The notes beneath the pieces were generated by a model. The model did not search any database. It was not told the DNA's origin and worked only from the letters and a program-made list of their open reading frames with translations. A stretch of DNA of 64,000 bases from W0P28-013 sp964570565 (GTDB lineage: Bacteria; Bacteroidota; Bacteroidia; Bacteroidales; Paludibacteraceae): the NCBI GenBank assembly GCA_964570565.1, contig CAZMYT010000004.1, positions 1 through 64,000 on the forward strand. The letters run 5' to 3'. Position numbers and translations under genes: made by a program. Of this stretch, positions 18,286 to 27,156 are shown in pieces; within the stretch, counting starts at the first letter, position 1, and each line of letters begins with the position of its first letter.

Positions 18286-19194
18286 ATGGAAGATCATCAT
18301 TCACATCATCATACTCATGTGCATTCTCCTGAGGGAGGAAAAAATATAGCTATCGCTTTTTTGCTCAATTTTTCGTTTACTATCATCGAACTTATCGGTG
18401 GTTTGCTTACCAATAGTGTGGCTATTTTGTCCGATGCTTTACATGATTTGGGCGATTCTATTTCGCTCGCATTAGCTTGGTATTTTCAAAAAGTGTCTGG
18501 TCATTTGCCAAGCGCGCGTTATTCGTATGGCTATAAGCGCTTTGCATTATTGGGCGCGCTGATTAATGCCACCGTATTATTGTTGGGCTCGGTGTTTGTT
18601 ATTTATGCCAGCGTTATGCGCATTCTACAACCTCAATACGTGAAAGTTGAAGGCATGTTTTTGCTTGCTATTTTAGGCGTTATTATCAATGGTGTGGCTG
18701 TTTGGCGTACTCATAAAAGCAGTGGTATTAATGAGCGAATAGTCTCTCTGCATTTATTGGAAGATGTTTTAGGTTGGATAGCAGTGCTCATTGCTTCGGT
18801 GGTGATGATGTTTGTTGAGGTGCCTATTTTAGATCCAATTTTGTCCATCGGAATTTCTATCTTCGTTTTGTACAACGTCGTTCGTAATTTAATCGCTACG
18901 TTTAATGTCATACTTCAAGGCGTGCCTTCTGATATAAAACTAATTGAATTACAGCAAAAAATAGAACAATTAGAAACCGTTATTTCTGTACACGATTTAC
19001 ATGTTTGGAGTCTTGATAGTCAGTATAATATAGCTAGTTTGCATGCGGTTATTTCTCCGGAAATGACGTTAGACCAAATGGCACAATTGAAACAGAATAT
19101 CAAATTGCTTATGCTTGCTGAGCAGATTGAACATACAACGGTCGAATTTGAAACTGAGCAGGAAGAATGTCATCCTTGTGATGCCCGTTTGTAA
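18286..19194 (+). CDS. Cation diffusion facilitator (zinc/cobalt/cadmium exporter)
   Basis: The 302-residue inner-membrane protein starts with a His-rich segment (HHSHHHTHVHS), then six transmembrane helices (about 20-210). The family metal site is visible: LSDALHDLGDS in helix 2 (HxxxD) and HLLEDVLGW in helix 5 (HxxxD), giving the HD/HD arrangement typical of zinc/cadmium CDFs such as CzcD. A cytoplasmic C-terminal domain has VHDLHVWSLD. It should export excess zinc in exchange for protons. It stands alone with its own promoter. Confidence 0.92.
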   Translation: MEDHHSHHHTHVHSPEGGKNIAIAFLLNFSFTIIELIGGLLTNSVAILSDALHDLGDSISLALAWYFQKVSGHLPSARYSYGYKRFALLGALINATVLLLGSVFVIYASVMRILQPQYVKVEGMFLLAILGVIINGVAVWRTHKSSGINERIVSLHLLEDVLGWIAVLIASVVMMFVEVPILDPILSIGISIFVLYNVVRNLIATFNVILQGVPSDIKLIELQQKIEQLETVISVHDLHVWSLDSQYNIASLHAVISPEMTLDQMAQLKQNIKLLMLAEQIEHTTVEFETEQEECHPCDARL

Positions 19195-19247
19195 GCTGTT
19201 GTATAAAAACTTTTAGAGGCTATCTATGAAAATAAAATTTAAAAGTG

Positions 19248-19255
19248 TATCTTTG
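19248..19255 (+). promoter_or_regulatory. -7 promoter element for the udk cluster
   Basis: TATCTTTG matches TAnnTTTG, about 71 bases before the ATG at 19327. It may drive udk, the exonuclease gene and the mltF-like gene, which follow with gaps of 27 and 26 bases. Confidence 0.55.
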
Positions 19256-19326
19256 TAGCAACGTCTTTGAGGTGTAAAAATAGGTGTTCATGTTCTTAAA
19301 TTATAACTAATTACAATCATACGAGT

Positions 19327-19947
19327 ATGTTAATTATTGGAATCGCAGGAGGAACTGGTTCAGGAAAAACCACAGTAGTACGTAAAATTATTGAGCAATT
19401 ACCTGAAGGGGAAGTGGCGGTATTGCCACAAGATTCTTATTATCGCGATGCTTCTGAAATGCCTTTAGAAGAGCGCTTGAATATCAACTTTGACCACCCG
19501 GATTCTATTGAATTTGAATTACTTATACAGCACATCAAAGATTTGAAAGCTGGAAAGAGTATTGCACAACCTATTTATTCGTACTTGACTTGTACACGTG
19601 CCGAAGAAACCATTTCGGTAAAACCCTGCGACGTAGTCATTGTAGAAGGTATTTTGGTGTTGACCAATCCACAGCTGCGCAAATTGATGGATTTGAAAAT
19701 ATTTGTTGATGCTGATGCTGATGACCGTTTGATGCGTGTTATCAATCGCGATATTGTAGAACGTGGTCGTTCTGTCAACCGTGTTATGGAACGCTACGAA
19801 CATACTGTAAAACCGATGCATTTGCAATTTATTGAACCTACTAAACGTTATGCCGATTTGATTGTTCCACAAGGTGGTAACAACAAAATTGCTATTGATA
19901 TTTTGACCATGTTCATAGAAAAAAACCTTGGCTTAAAACATAAATAA
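19327..19947 (+). CDS. udk: Uridine kinase
   Basis: The 206-residue enzyme phosphorylates uridine and cytidine in pyrimidine salvage. The P-loop GTGSGKT is at 9-15. Family segments PQDSYYRD, NFDHPDSIEFELL, IVEGILVLTNPQLR and a lid-region RLMRVINRDIVERGR are all present. Length matches bacterial Udk. It is probably the first gene of a three-gene transcript with the exonuclease and lytic transglycosylase genes. Confidence 0.95.
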   Translation: MLIIGIAGGTGSGKTTVVRKIIEQLPEGEVAVLPQDSYYRDASEMPLEERLNINFDHPDSIEFELLIQHIKDLKAGKSIAQPIYSYLTCTRAEETISVKPCDVVIVEGILVLTNPQLRKLMDLKIFVDADADDRLMRVINRDIVERGRSVNRVMERYEHTVKPMHLQFIEPTKRYADLIVPQGGNNKIAIDILTMFIEKNLGLKHK

Positions 19948-19974
19948 TAACGTTTTTATTATTCAAATTTGCCC

Positions 19975-20721
19975 ATGGATCCACTCAAACCTGCTTTAGA
20001 TAAAATCTTATTTCTGGATATTGAAACTGTTCCACAAACCGCTTCAATTGATGAGTTGAGCCCAGAAATGAAACATCTTTGGGAAGATAAATTTGCCATT
20101 ATCAAAGCGCGCATGCCCGAAAAATATTCGGAAGAAGCCACTGCTGATTATGGTTACCAAAATGGCGCAGGCATTTATGCGGAGTTTGCTAAAATTGTCT
20201 GTATTTCAGTCGGTGTTATTTATTTAAAAGGTACCGAAAAACATATTAGAACCAAATCTTTTGCTGGCCACGACGAAGTCAAATTGCTGCACGATTTTGC
20301 GTTAATGGCGTCTAAATTTCTTGCTTCTAACCAGCATTATGTGTGCGGTCATAACATTAAAGAATTTGATATTCCCTTTATTTGCAGACGTATGCTGGTG
20401 AATGGTATTACCATTCCGAATGCATTGGATGTGAGTGGTAAAAAGCCTTGGGAAACCTCTTTTATTGACACGTTAGAACTTTGGAAATTTGGTGATTTTA
20501 AAAATTATACCTCGTTGAAGTTGTTGACTGCCATATTTGGCATACCAACTCCAAAAGATGATATTGATGGCTCTCAAGTGGCGTCGGTTTATTACAACGA
20601 AAAAGATGTAAATCGTATTTCACTGTATTGTGAGAAGGATGTAGTGGCCACTGCTCAAGTGTATTTGCGATTGTGTGGTGAGCAAACTATTTTGCCGGAA
20701 CATATTGAGCACGCTGATTAA
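19975..20721 (+). CDS. Predicted 3'-5' exonuclease, PolB-like (DnaQ fold)
   Basis: The 248-residue protein carries the exonuclease I motif LFLDIETVPQ (Asp15, Glu17), exo II in YVCGHNIKEFDIPFICRR and exo III near the C-terminus (YCEKDVVATAQVYLRL). It matches the stand-alone group related to the exonuclease domain of family B polymerases (Pfam DNA_pol_B_exo2). A TTG two codons upstream (19969) is possible, but I chose the ATG. Its DNA or RNA substrate is not known. It follows udk closely. Confidence 0.85.
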   Translation: MDPLKPALDKILFLDIETVPQTASIDELSPEMKHLWEDKFAIIKARMPEKYSEEATADYGYQNGAGIYAEFAKIVCISVGVIYLKGTEKHIRTKSFAGHDEVKLLHDFALMASKFLASNQHYVCGHNIKEFDIPFICRRMLVNGITIPNALDVSGKKPWETSFIDTLELWKFGDFKNYTSLKLLTAIFGIPTPKDDIDGSQVASVYYNEKDVNRISLYCEKDVVATAQVYLRLCGEQTILPEHIEHAD

Positions 20722-20747
20722 CGCGGCCTAAAATTTAACCTTAACGT

Positions 20748-22196
20748 ATGGGAAAAACCAACGTTTTTGATAAGTTAAGACCAATATCCCCATTGGTTAC
20801 CAATGACCAACGTGGAAGAAGACGTCTGTTTTTTCTTTCGCGCTGGTTCGTTTTATGTCTGCTTGTATCGTTAGCTGGTTGCGGAGATTCGTCTAAAATA
20901 ACCGTTTCGAATAGTGATTTGAAAGATATTCAGGAACGTGGTGAACTGCGTGTGATTACGATGGAAAGCCCTTTTGCGTATTTTGTAGATGAAGATGATG
21001 AAATGGGGTATGAATATGATTTGGCACTGAACTACGCCGATTATTTGCGTGTGGATGTTAAATTAATTGTGGCAAAATCGGTGGAAGAGATGAAAACGCT
21101 CTTGCTTACTGGTCAAGGTGATGTGATTGCGTATCGATTTCCATCCACTCAAGAGAATAGAGCCGATGTGGTATTTACCAATCGTCGTTACGATTCGTAT
21201 CCAGTATTGGTACAGTTGCGCTCAAAAAACATGGTTAAAGATGTGACCGACTTGGTTGGCAAAGAGGTTTACGCACAAAAGGATACAAAATATTGGCGTC
21301 GTTTGGTCAATTTGAATAAGGAAATTGGCGGTGGTATGACTATTAAAGCAGTGAATGACAGCATTCCTGCCGATCAGTTGGCGGTGATGGTTTCGCAGCG
21401 TAAAATACCGATGACCATTGTAGATAATGATATTGCGCTATTGAGCCGCAGTAATTTACGCAATATCGATATTTCGGTACCTGTAGGATTGCCGCAAGAA
21501 ACGGCGTGGGTGGTTCGCAAAACATCGCCGGAATTACTAGCTTCCATTAATGCGTGGAGTGAGGAAATTAGTAAATCGCGTTTTTATAAACAGCTGTATA
21601 CCAAGTATTATTCCAAGAGTCGTTATTTTTCAGATATCAAGTCGACCATTCCTAAAGGTTCCATTTCTCCTTACGATGAGTTTTTTAAACAATATGCCAA
21701 ACAGATTGATTGGGATTGGCGTTTATTGGCTGCTTTAGCTTTCAATGAATCACATTTTGATGTCAATGCCGTTTCTTCGTCAGGTGCATTGGGCTTGATG
21801 CAGATGATGCCAGGCACAGGTGCAAAATATGGATTAGAAGCCGCAGAGATTTTTCAGGCAGAGCCAGCTATTGCGGCATCGGTACAATACATCAAAGCGT
21901 TGAATTTGATTTATCGTTCGGTAGAAGATCCTGAAGAGCGCATAAAATTTATATTAGCTTCGTATAATGCAGGACCAGCTCATGTGTTGGATGCTAGAGC
22001 ATTGGCCACCAAATATGGCGAAAGTCCTCATGTTTGGAATAATGTCGAAAAATATTTATTGTTGAAAAATAAACCAGAGTATTACAATGACGAGGTGTGT
22101 AAAGCAGGCTATTTTAGAGGCAAACACACGGTCCGTTATGTGGGCGATGTATTTGATACTTACAACCATTATTTGGGAGTTAAGAAAGAAAAATAA
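20748..22196 (+). CDS. mltF: MltF-like lytic transglycosylase lipoprotein
   Basis: The 482-residue protein joins a periplasmic solute-binding-protein-like domain (about 60-285) to a C-terminal SLT lysozyme-like domain (about 315-480), the MltF architecture. The catalytic Glu334 is in FNESHFD, followed by SGALGLMQMMPGTG and a late ILASYNAGPAHV. It cleaves glycan strands to 1,6-anhydro-muropeptides at the outer membrane. The lipobox is LAGC (Cys45), but the N-terminus before the hydrophobic stretch is unusually long (about 30 residues) with no alternative Met. Confidence 0.9.
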   Translation: MGKTNVFDKLRPISPLVTNDQRGRRRLFFLSRWFVLCLLVSLAGCGDSSKITVSNSDLKDIQERGELRVITMESPFAYFVDEDDEMGYEYDLALNYADYLRVDVKLIVAKSVEEMKTLLLTGQGDVIAYRFPSTQENRADVVFTNRRYDSYPVLVQLRSKNMVKDVTDLVGKEVYAQKDTKYWRRLVNLNKEIGGGMTIKAVNDSIPADQLAVMVSQRKIPMTIVDNDIALLSRSNLRNIDISVPVGLPQETAWVVRKTSPELLASINAWSEEISKSRFYKQLYTKYYSKSRYFSDIKSTIPKGSISPYDEFFKQYAKQIDWDWRLLAALAFNESHFDVNAVSSSGALGLMQMMPGTGAKYGLEAAEIFQAEPAIAASVQYIKALNLIYRSVEDPEERIKFILASYNAGPAHVLDARALATKYGESPHVWNNVEKYLLLKNKPEYYNDEVCKAGYFRGKHTVRYVGDVFDTYNHYLGVKKEK

Positions 22197-22247
22197 GTTA
22201 TTGTTCTTGTTGTTTAAAATTTGATTTATTTACTTTAATCTATTGAT

Positions 22248-23111
22248 ATGAAAGGAATTATTTTAGCAGGCGGTAGTGCCACACGTTTGTATCCGTTGTC
22301 GAAAGCTATTTCGAAACAGATTATGCCAGTGTATGATAAACCCATGATTTATTATCCGTTGTCAACCTTGATGTTGGCTGGTATTCGTGAGGTATTAATT
22401 ATTTCTACACCACGTGATTTACCGATGTTTCAAGAGTTACTTGGTACTGGCGAAGAATTAGGCATGCGCTTCGAATATAAAATTCAACACGTTCCCAATG
22501 GACTAGCACAAGCTTTTGTGCTCGGCGCGGAGTTCTTGAATGGCGAAAAAGGCTGTTTGATTTTAGGCGATAATATGTTCTACGGACAAGGCTTTTCGGC
22601 TATGTTGAAGCGTGCTGCTGCCATCGAAAAAGGAGCTTGCGTGTTTGGTTATTACGTGAAAGATCCACGTGCGTATGGTGTGGTTGAATTTGACCAAACT
22701 GGTAAAGTGGTTTCGTTGGAAGAAAAGCCATCGCAACCTAAAAGTAATTATGCTGTGCCAGGACTCTATTTTTACGATGCTACCGTTACTGAGAAAGCCG
22801 CTAATTTAAAACCATCTGCTCGTGGCGAATACGAGATTACCGATTTGAACAAACTCTATTTGGAAGAGGGTACGTTGCAAGTGGAATTATTCGGTCGTGG
22901 CTTTGCTTGGTTGGATACTGGCAATTGCGATAGCTTGTTGGAAGCTTCTGATTTTGTGGCTACTATCCAAAATCGTCAAGGATTTTATGTGAGCTGTATC
23001 GAAGAAATTGCTTGGCGCAATGGCTGGATTACTACTGACCAATTACGTAAATTAGGTCAATCGTTAGATAAAACCAATTACGGACAATACTTGCTCGAAT
23101 TAGCCAAATGA
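22248..23111 (+). CDS. rfbA: Glucose-1-phosphate thymidylyltransferase
   Basis: The 287-residue enzyme makes dTDP-glucose from dTTP and glucose-1-phosphate, the first step toward dTDP-L-rhamnose. The nucleotide-binding signature is GGSATRLYPLSKAISKQIMP (8-27), with GDNMFYGQGF at the metal site and the YEITDLNKLYLEEG segment. Length and motifs match RmlA. It overlaps the following hydrolase gene by four bases (ATGA), so translation is coupled. rfbC follows the hydrolase, but rfbB and rfbD are not in the window. Confidence 0.96.
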   Translation: MKGIILAGGSATRLYPLSKAISKQIMPVYDKPMIYYPLSTLMLAGIREVLIISTPRDLPMFQELLGTGEELGMRFEYKIQHVPNGLAQAFVLGAEFLNGEKGCLILGDNMFYGQGFSAMLKRAAAIEKGACVFGYYVKDPRAYGVVEFDQTGKVVSLEEKPSQPKSNYAVPGLYFYDATVTEKAANLKPSARGEYEITDLNKLYLEEGTLQVELFGRGFAWLDTGNCDSLLEASDFVATIQNRQGFYVSCIEEIAWRNGWITTDQLRKLGQSLDKTNYGQYLLELAK

Positions 23112-24103
23112 AATTAAACCTCATTGCATTTTTTCTACTTCTGTTTGTAGGCGTAGTGCATGCTCAACTTCCTACCAATTTTGAGGAAATAACACTTGTT
23201 TCACCATCTGATAGCCTTGAGTTGAGTGTGTTAATTGCTTATCCAGAAACAGAGCCGATTGCTGTTTTGCAGTTGGTGCATGGCATGTGCGAACATAAGG
23301 AACGTTACATTCCTTTGATGCGCTTTTTGAGTCAACATGGTTACGTGTGCGTGATGCACGATCATCGTGGACATGGAAAAAGTGTGCGTACAGCCGATGA
23401 TTTGGGCTATTTTTATGCTGGCGGTTATGTGGCGATGGTGGATGATACACACGCCGTAACGCAGTTTATTAACAATCGCTATGCTGATTTACCGGTTTAT
23501 TTATTTGGACACAGCATGGGATCTATGGTGGTGAGAGCCTATACCAAACGATACGAACAGCAAATAGCTGGTCTTATTGTCTGTGGCAGTCCTAGTTATA
23601 ATAGCGCTAACAGCATTGGCAAGCAAATTGCTAAGTGCCAAGGTCATAAACACGGCGATCATTACCGCAGTAAATCGATTCAAAAATTGGCTTTTGGCAG
23701 CTACAACAAGTCTTTTGGAAAAGTGTCGTCGCCCAATGCGTGGATTTGTTCCGATACCGCTGTGGTGGCAGCTTACGATGCTAGTCCGTTGTGTAATTAT
23801 ATCTTTACCAGCAATGGTTTTTATAACTTGTTTGCGTTGATGGACGATGCGTACAATCGTAAAGATTGGCAGGTGGTGAATGCACAATTGCCGATTTGGT
23901 TTATTTCGGGCGAAGAAGATCCGTGTTTGATTTCACTTCGTAAATTCAATCATGCGGTTGACAACATGAGAAAAGTGGGGTATGTGAACGTGACTTCTAA
24001 ACTCTATCCACATATGCGTCACGAAATAGTGAATGAATTAGGCAAAGAACAAGTGTGGAGCGATATTCTGAACCAATTAACTAATTGGCAAAACAATAAA
24101 TAA
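23108..24103 (+). CDS. Exported alpha/beta hydrolase, monoacylglycerol-lipase-like
   Basis: The 331-residue protein has a signal peptide ending at VVHAQ (20), so it is periplasmic or exported. The fold is the serine-aminopeptidase/monoglyceride-lipase type: LVHGMCEHKERY (oxyanion region), MHDHRGHGKS and the nucleophile elbow GHSMG with Ser136. The acid is probably the Asp in SGEEDPC and the base the His in YPHMRHE. It starts inside the last codons of rfbA and ends three bases before rfbC, so it is in the nucleotide-sugar operon although its substrate is probably an ester. Confidence 0.88.
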   Translation: MKLNLIAFFLLLFVGVVHAQLPTNFEEITLVSPSDSLELSVLIAYPETEPIAVLQLVHGMCEHKERYIPLMRFLSQHGYVCVMHDHRGHGKSVRTADDLGYFYAGGYVAMVDDTHAVTQFINNRYADLPVYLFGHSMGSMVVRAYTKRYEQQIAGLIVCGSPSYNSANSIGKQIAKCQGHKHGDHYRSKSIQKLAFGSYNKSFGKVSSPNAWICSDTAVVAAYDASPLCNYIFTSNGFYNLFALMDDAYNRKDWQVVNAQLPIWFISGEEDPCLISLRKFNHAVDNMRKVGYVNVTSKLYPHMRHEIVNELGKEQVWSDILNQLTNWQNNK

Positions 24104-24106
24104 CTT

Positions 24107-24655
24107 ATGGAAATTATAGAAACTTCGATTAAAGATTTAGTGATTATTAAACCGCGTGTTTTTGAAGATGCGCGCGGCTTTTTTTGTGAAACGTATAACG
24201 AAGAACGTTATCAGGCAGCTGGTATTAAACAACATTTTGTACAAGATAATCAATCGAAGTCCAGTTATGGCGTGATACGTGGCTTACATTTTCAGTTAGC
24301 GCCTTATAGTCAAGCGAAGTTGGTTTCGGTGAGCGTGGGTGCAGTGTGGGATGTGGCGGTCGATTTGCGTCGTAACTCACCGACTTTTGGACAATGGTAT
24401 GGTGTGGAATTGACGGCTGAAAATCATCTTCAATTCCTTATTCCACAAGGATTTGCGCACGGTTTTTCGGTATTGAGTGAAACCGCACTTTTTACCTACA
24501 AATGCGATAATTTGTATCATCCTGAAGTGGATGGCGGTTTAATGTTCAACGATCCAGATTTGAATATTGATTGGAAAATTCCTGTAGATAAAGCTATCAT
24601 TTCCGATAAAGATATGAAACATCCTTTATTGAAAGATTTGAAAGTTAATTTTTGA
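24107..24655 (+). CDS. rfbC: dTDP-4-dehydrorhamnose 3,5-epimerase
   Basis: The 182-residue cupin enzyme epimerises dTDP-4-keto-6-deoxyglucose toward dTDP-L-rhamnose. Signatures are FEDARGFFCETYN, RGLHFQLAPYSQAKLV (catalytic His in LHFQ), WDVAVDLRRNSPTFG and IPQGFAHGFSVLSE. Length matches RmlC. It is the last gene of rfbA-hydrolase-rfbC and is closed by a terminator. Confidence 0.96.
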   Translation: MEIIETSIKDLVIIKPRVFEDARGFFCETYNEERYQAAGIKQHFVQDNQSKSSYGVIRGLHFQLAPYSQAKLVSVSVGAVWDVAVDLRRNSPTFGQWYGVELTAENHLQFLIPQGFAHGFSVLSETALFTYKCDNLYHPEVDGGLMFNDPDLNIDWKIPVDKAIISDKDMKHPLLKDLKVNF

Positions 24656-24656
24656 T

Positions 24657-24690
24657 ATAAAAAAAGCGGATAATTAATCCGCTTTTTTTT
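24657..24690. terminator. Bidirectional terminator between rfbC and dapL
   Basis: A stem AAAAAAGCGGAT with ATCCGCTTTTTT and a short AATTA loop has A and T runs on both sides. It serves rfbC (plus) and dapL (minus), which converge here. Confidence 0.85.
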
Positions 24691-24693
24691 GTT

Positions 24694-25872
24694 TTATAAT
24701 ATAGCTCTAATACGTTCCATTGCTTCTTTGGTGGCTTCGTACGTATTGAACGTTGATAAGCGGAAGTAATGCTCGCCCGAAGGACCAAATCCTACGCCTG
24801 GTGTTCCAACCACGTACACGGTTTTGAGCAGGTAATCGAAAAAATCCCACGATGTTAAACCTTTAGGACATTTCAACCAAATGTAAGGCGAATTGTGTCC
24901 ACCGCTGTAGAAAATGCCTTTTTCTTCCAAAACGTCGGTAATCAGTTTTACATTCCGTTTGTAGTAGGCAATATTTTCGTCGGCTTGTGCTAAACCTTCT
25001 GGCGATAAAGCGGCGGTTAAACCACGTTGTGTAGCGTAAGGTGCGCCGTTGTATTTCGTAGTTTGGCGTTGTTGCCACATGCGATTAAGGCTGACGCCTT
25101 CGCGTATTAACTCTTTTGGAACTACGGTGTAACCGCTACGTACGCAAGTAAATCCAGCAGTTTTCGACAAACTATTGAATTCCATAGCACAGGTGCGTGC
25201 GCCTTCTATTTCAAAAATAGAATGTGGTTTGTCTTTGTCGGTAATAAAACGTTCGTAGGCGTTATCGTATAAAATAATTGCTTCGTGTTTGTTGGCGTAA
25301 TCGACCCACGCTTTGAGTTCTTCGTAGTTAAAAGTTGCTCCGGTAGGATTGTTAGGCGAACACAAATAAATCATGTCGGACGCAAAATCGGGTGGAATTG
25401 GCAAAAAGTTATTCGCTTCGGTGCAAGGAATGTATTTGATGGTTTGTCCGTCCATTAACGACGTGGCTTTGTAAAGCGGATAGACCGGATCGGGAATCAA
25501 CACCGTATTGCCAGAGGCGAATAAATCGGTAATGTTGGCAATATCTTCGCCAATACCATCGCCAATGGTCATCTCTTCAAAATCGACTTCTACGCCGTAC
25601 GCCAAATAATAATCTTGTACCGCTTTTTTGGCGAATTTATAACCTAATTCGGGACCATAACCGCGAAATGTTTCCACGTGTTTCAGTTCTTCGGTGGCTT
25701 TCACCATGGCGTCAACTGCGATGGGAGCGAGTGGGCGAGTGACATCGCCAATGCCCAATTTGATGACTGGCGCATCGGGATTTGCTTTGATAAACGCCGA
25801 CGTGCGATTGGCTATTTCAGTAAACAAATAGTTTGCTTCTAGTTTTTCGTAGTTTAAGTTTATTTTTACCAT
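24694..25872 (-). CDS. dapL: LL-diaminopimelate aminotransferase
   Basis: The 392-residue PLP enzyme converts tetrahydrodipicolinate directly to LL-diaminopimelate, a one-step route to lysine and peptidoglycan. Family markers are KLGIGDVTRPLAP, FRGYGPELGYKFAKKAV, the CSPNNPTGATFNYEEL segment, and the PLP lysine in EFNSLSKTAGFTCVRSGYT. The N-terminal NYEKLEANYLFTEIANR is characteristic of DapL rather than AspC-type aminotransferases. It is divergent from hemW. Confidence 0.95.
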   Translation of the reverse strand: MVKINLNYEKLEANYLFTEIANRTSAFIKANPDAPVIKLGIGDVTRPLAPIAVDAMVKATEELKHVETFRGYGPELGYKFAKKAVQDYYLAYGVEVDFEEMTIGDGIGEDIANITDLFASGNTVLIPDPVYPLYKATSLMDGQTIKYIPCTEANNFLPIPPDFASDMIYLCSPNNPTGATFNYEELKAWVDYANKHEAIILYDNAYERFITDKDKPHSIFEIEGARTCAMEFNSLSKTAGFTCVRSGYTVVPKELIREGVSLNRMWQQRQTTKYNGAPYATQRGLTAALSPEGLAQADENIAYYKRNVKLITDVLEEKGIFYSGGHNSPYIWLKCPKGLTSWDFFDYLLKTVYVVGTPGVGFGPSGEHYFRLSTFNTYEATKEAMERIRAIL

Positions 25873-25904
25873 GCTGGTTCTAATTTATCGTTTGTTTAGC
25901 CTTG

Positions 25905-25912
25905 CAAAGATA
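25905..25912 (-). promoter_or_regulatory. -7 promoter element for dapL
   Basis: The minus strand reads TATCTTTG, an exact TAnnTTTG, 32 bases before the dapL ATG. It lies only 22 bases from the plus-strand element for hemW, so the two promoters may compete. Confidence 0.6.
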
Positions 25913-25934
25913 CAGAAAAGTTCGCTTTTTGTGC

Positions 25935-25942
25935 TATCTTTG
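25935..25942 (+). promoter_or_regulatory. -7 promoter element for hemW
   Basis: TATCTTTG matches TAnnTTTG, 25 bases before the chosen hemW ATG at 25968. It lies downstream of an in-frame TTG at 25902, which argues that the TTG is not the start. Confidence 0.6.
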
Positions 25943-25967
25943 TCTGCTTAAAAGTATCATTTTTCGT

Positions 25968-27098
25968 ATGGCGTCACTTTATCTACATATTCCATTTTGC
26001 AAAAGTCGTTGTATTTACTGCGATTTTTACTCGGGTACCGATACGTCGCAGCGTGCGAGCTACGTACAGGCGTTGTGTGACGAACTGAAACTGCGCTCAA
26101 CGTATCTCCCGACGCGCGTGCTGGATTCTATTTACTTTGGTGGCGGTACGCCTTCCTTATTGCAAATAGAGGATTTTGAGCGCCTCTTTGAAGCGATTCA
26201 TACGCATTTTACCTTGTCGCCTACTGCTGAAATTACGCTCGAATGCAATCCAGATGATTTGACTCCGAGTTATGTGGCGCAATTACAAGCGTTGCCATTC
26301 AATCGTATTAGCATTGGCATTCAAAGTTTTGACGATGCGGAATTGCGTTTTCTTAATCGTCGACATACGGCTCAGCAAGCACAAGATGCGGTGGCGTTAT
26401 GCCAAGCGCATGGTTTTGATAATATCAGCATCGATTTGATGTACGGTTTGCCGAATCAAACTGCGGAAACGTGGCGCAATACCTTGGCTGTGGCTATGAA
26501 TTTAGGCGTGCAACATCTGTCGGCGTATAGTTTGATGTACGAAGAAGGTTCGCCTTTAAGCCGTTTGCGTAACGCTCATAAAATAACGGAACTCGACGAG
26601 GCAACTTCGGTGACGTTGTTCGAACAGTTGATTGATACCGTGGCGTTGCATGGTTTTGAGCAGTACGAAATTTCTAATTTCTGTTTGCCAACGTTTCATT
26701 CGCGTCATAATTCCAGTTATTGGCACGGCGTGCCTTATTTAGGCGTTGGTGCGGCGGCTCACTCATTCGATGGCGTTTCGCGTCAGTGGAATGTGGCCAA
26801 TACAGCACGTTATATGGCTGGTGTAGCGGCTGGAAAATTGGAAGTGGAACACGAAGACCTTACCACCGATGAACGCTATAATGAATTTGTATTTACCGCT
26901 TTACGTACTCGCTCTGGCATTAATCTGTCCGATTTAGAACAGCGGTTTGGCAACGCTCGTTTGGCGTATTGTTTGCGACTGGCGCAACCCTATATCGACG
27001 GCGGTCAGCTTGAATTACGCGCTGGTCAGTTGGCTTTGACACGTGCTGGCATTTTTGTGTCCGACGGCATAATGAGCGATTTGTGTTATGTGGATTAA
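25968..27098 (+). CDS. hemW: HemW, radical SAM heme chaperone (coproporphyrinogen oxidase-like)
   Basis: The 376-residue protein binds a 4Fe-4S cluster through Cys11, Cys15 and Cys18 in HIPFCKSRCIYCDFYSG. Other markers are YFGGGTPSLL, ECNPDDLTPSY, RISIGIQSFDD and SIDLMYGLPNQT. HemW proteins insert heme into targets and, unlike HemN, lack coproporphyrinogen oxidase activity. The three-Cys motif without a fourth nearby Cys suits HemW. I chose the ATG at 25968 because the residues before it look non-coding and the promoter lies between. Confidence 0.9.
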   Translation: MASLYLHIPFCKSRCIYCDFYSGTDTSQRASYVQALCDELKLRSTYLPTRVLDSIYFGGGTPSLLQIEDFERLFEAIHTHFTLSPTAEITLECNPDDLTPSYVAQLQALPFNRISIGIQSFDDAELRFLNRRHTAQQAQDAVALCQAHGFDNISIDLMYGLPNQTAETWRNTLAVAMNLGVQHLSAYSLMYEEGSPLSRLRNAHKITELDEATSVTLFEQLIDTVALHGFEQYEISNFCLPTFHSRHNSSYWHGVPYLGVGAAAHSFDGVSRQWNVANTARYMAGVAAGKLEVEHEDLTTDERYNEFVFTALRTRSGINLSDLEQRFGNARLAYCLRLAQPYIDGGQLELRAGQLALTRAGIFVSDGIMSDLCYVD

Positions 27099-27122
27099 AT
27101 GCATTATTGACTATTTTTTTGT

Positions 27123-27130
27123 TATCTTTG
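27123..27130 (+). promoter_or_regulatory. -7 promoter element for the DUF389 gene
   Basis: TATCTTTG matches TAnnTTTG, 26 bases before the ATG at 27157. Confidence 0.55.
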
Positions 27131-27156
27131 CTTGTCAAACTTAATATAACCGAGCT

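Noticed and set aside
19519..19872. 117-codon frame antisense to udk
   Set aside because: The udk frame is complete and conserved; the antisense product has no recognisable domain or start context.
23501..23887. 128-codon frame antisense to the alpha/beta hydrolase
   Set aside because: It is His-rich shadow sequence opposite the hydrolase, whose catalytic motifs lie on the plus strand.
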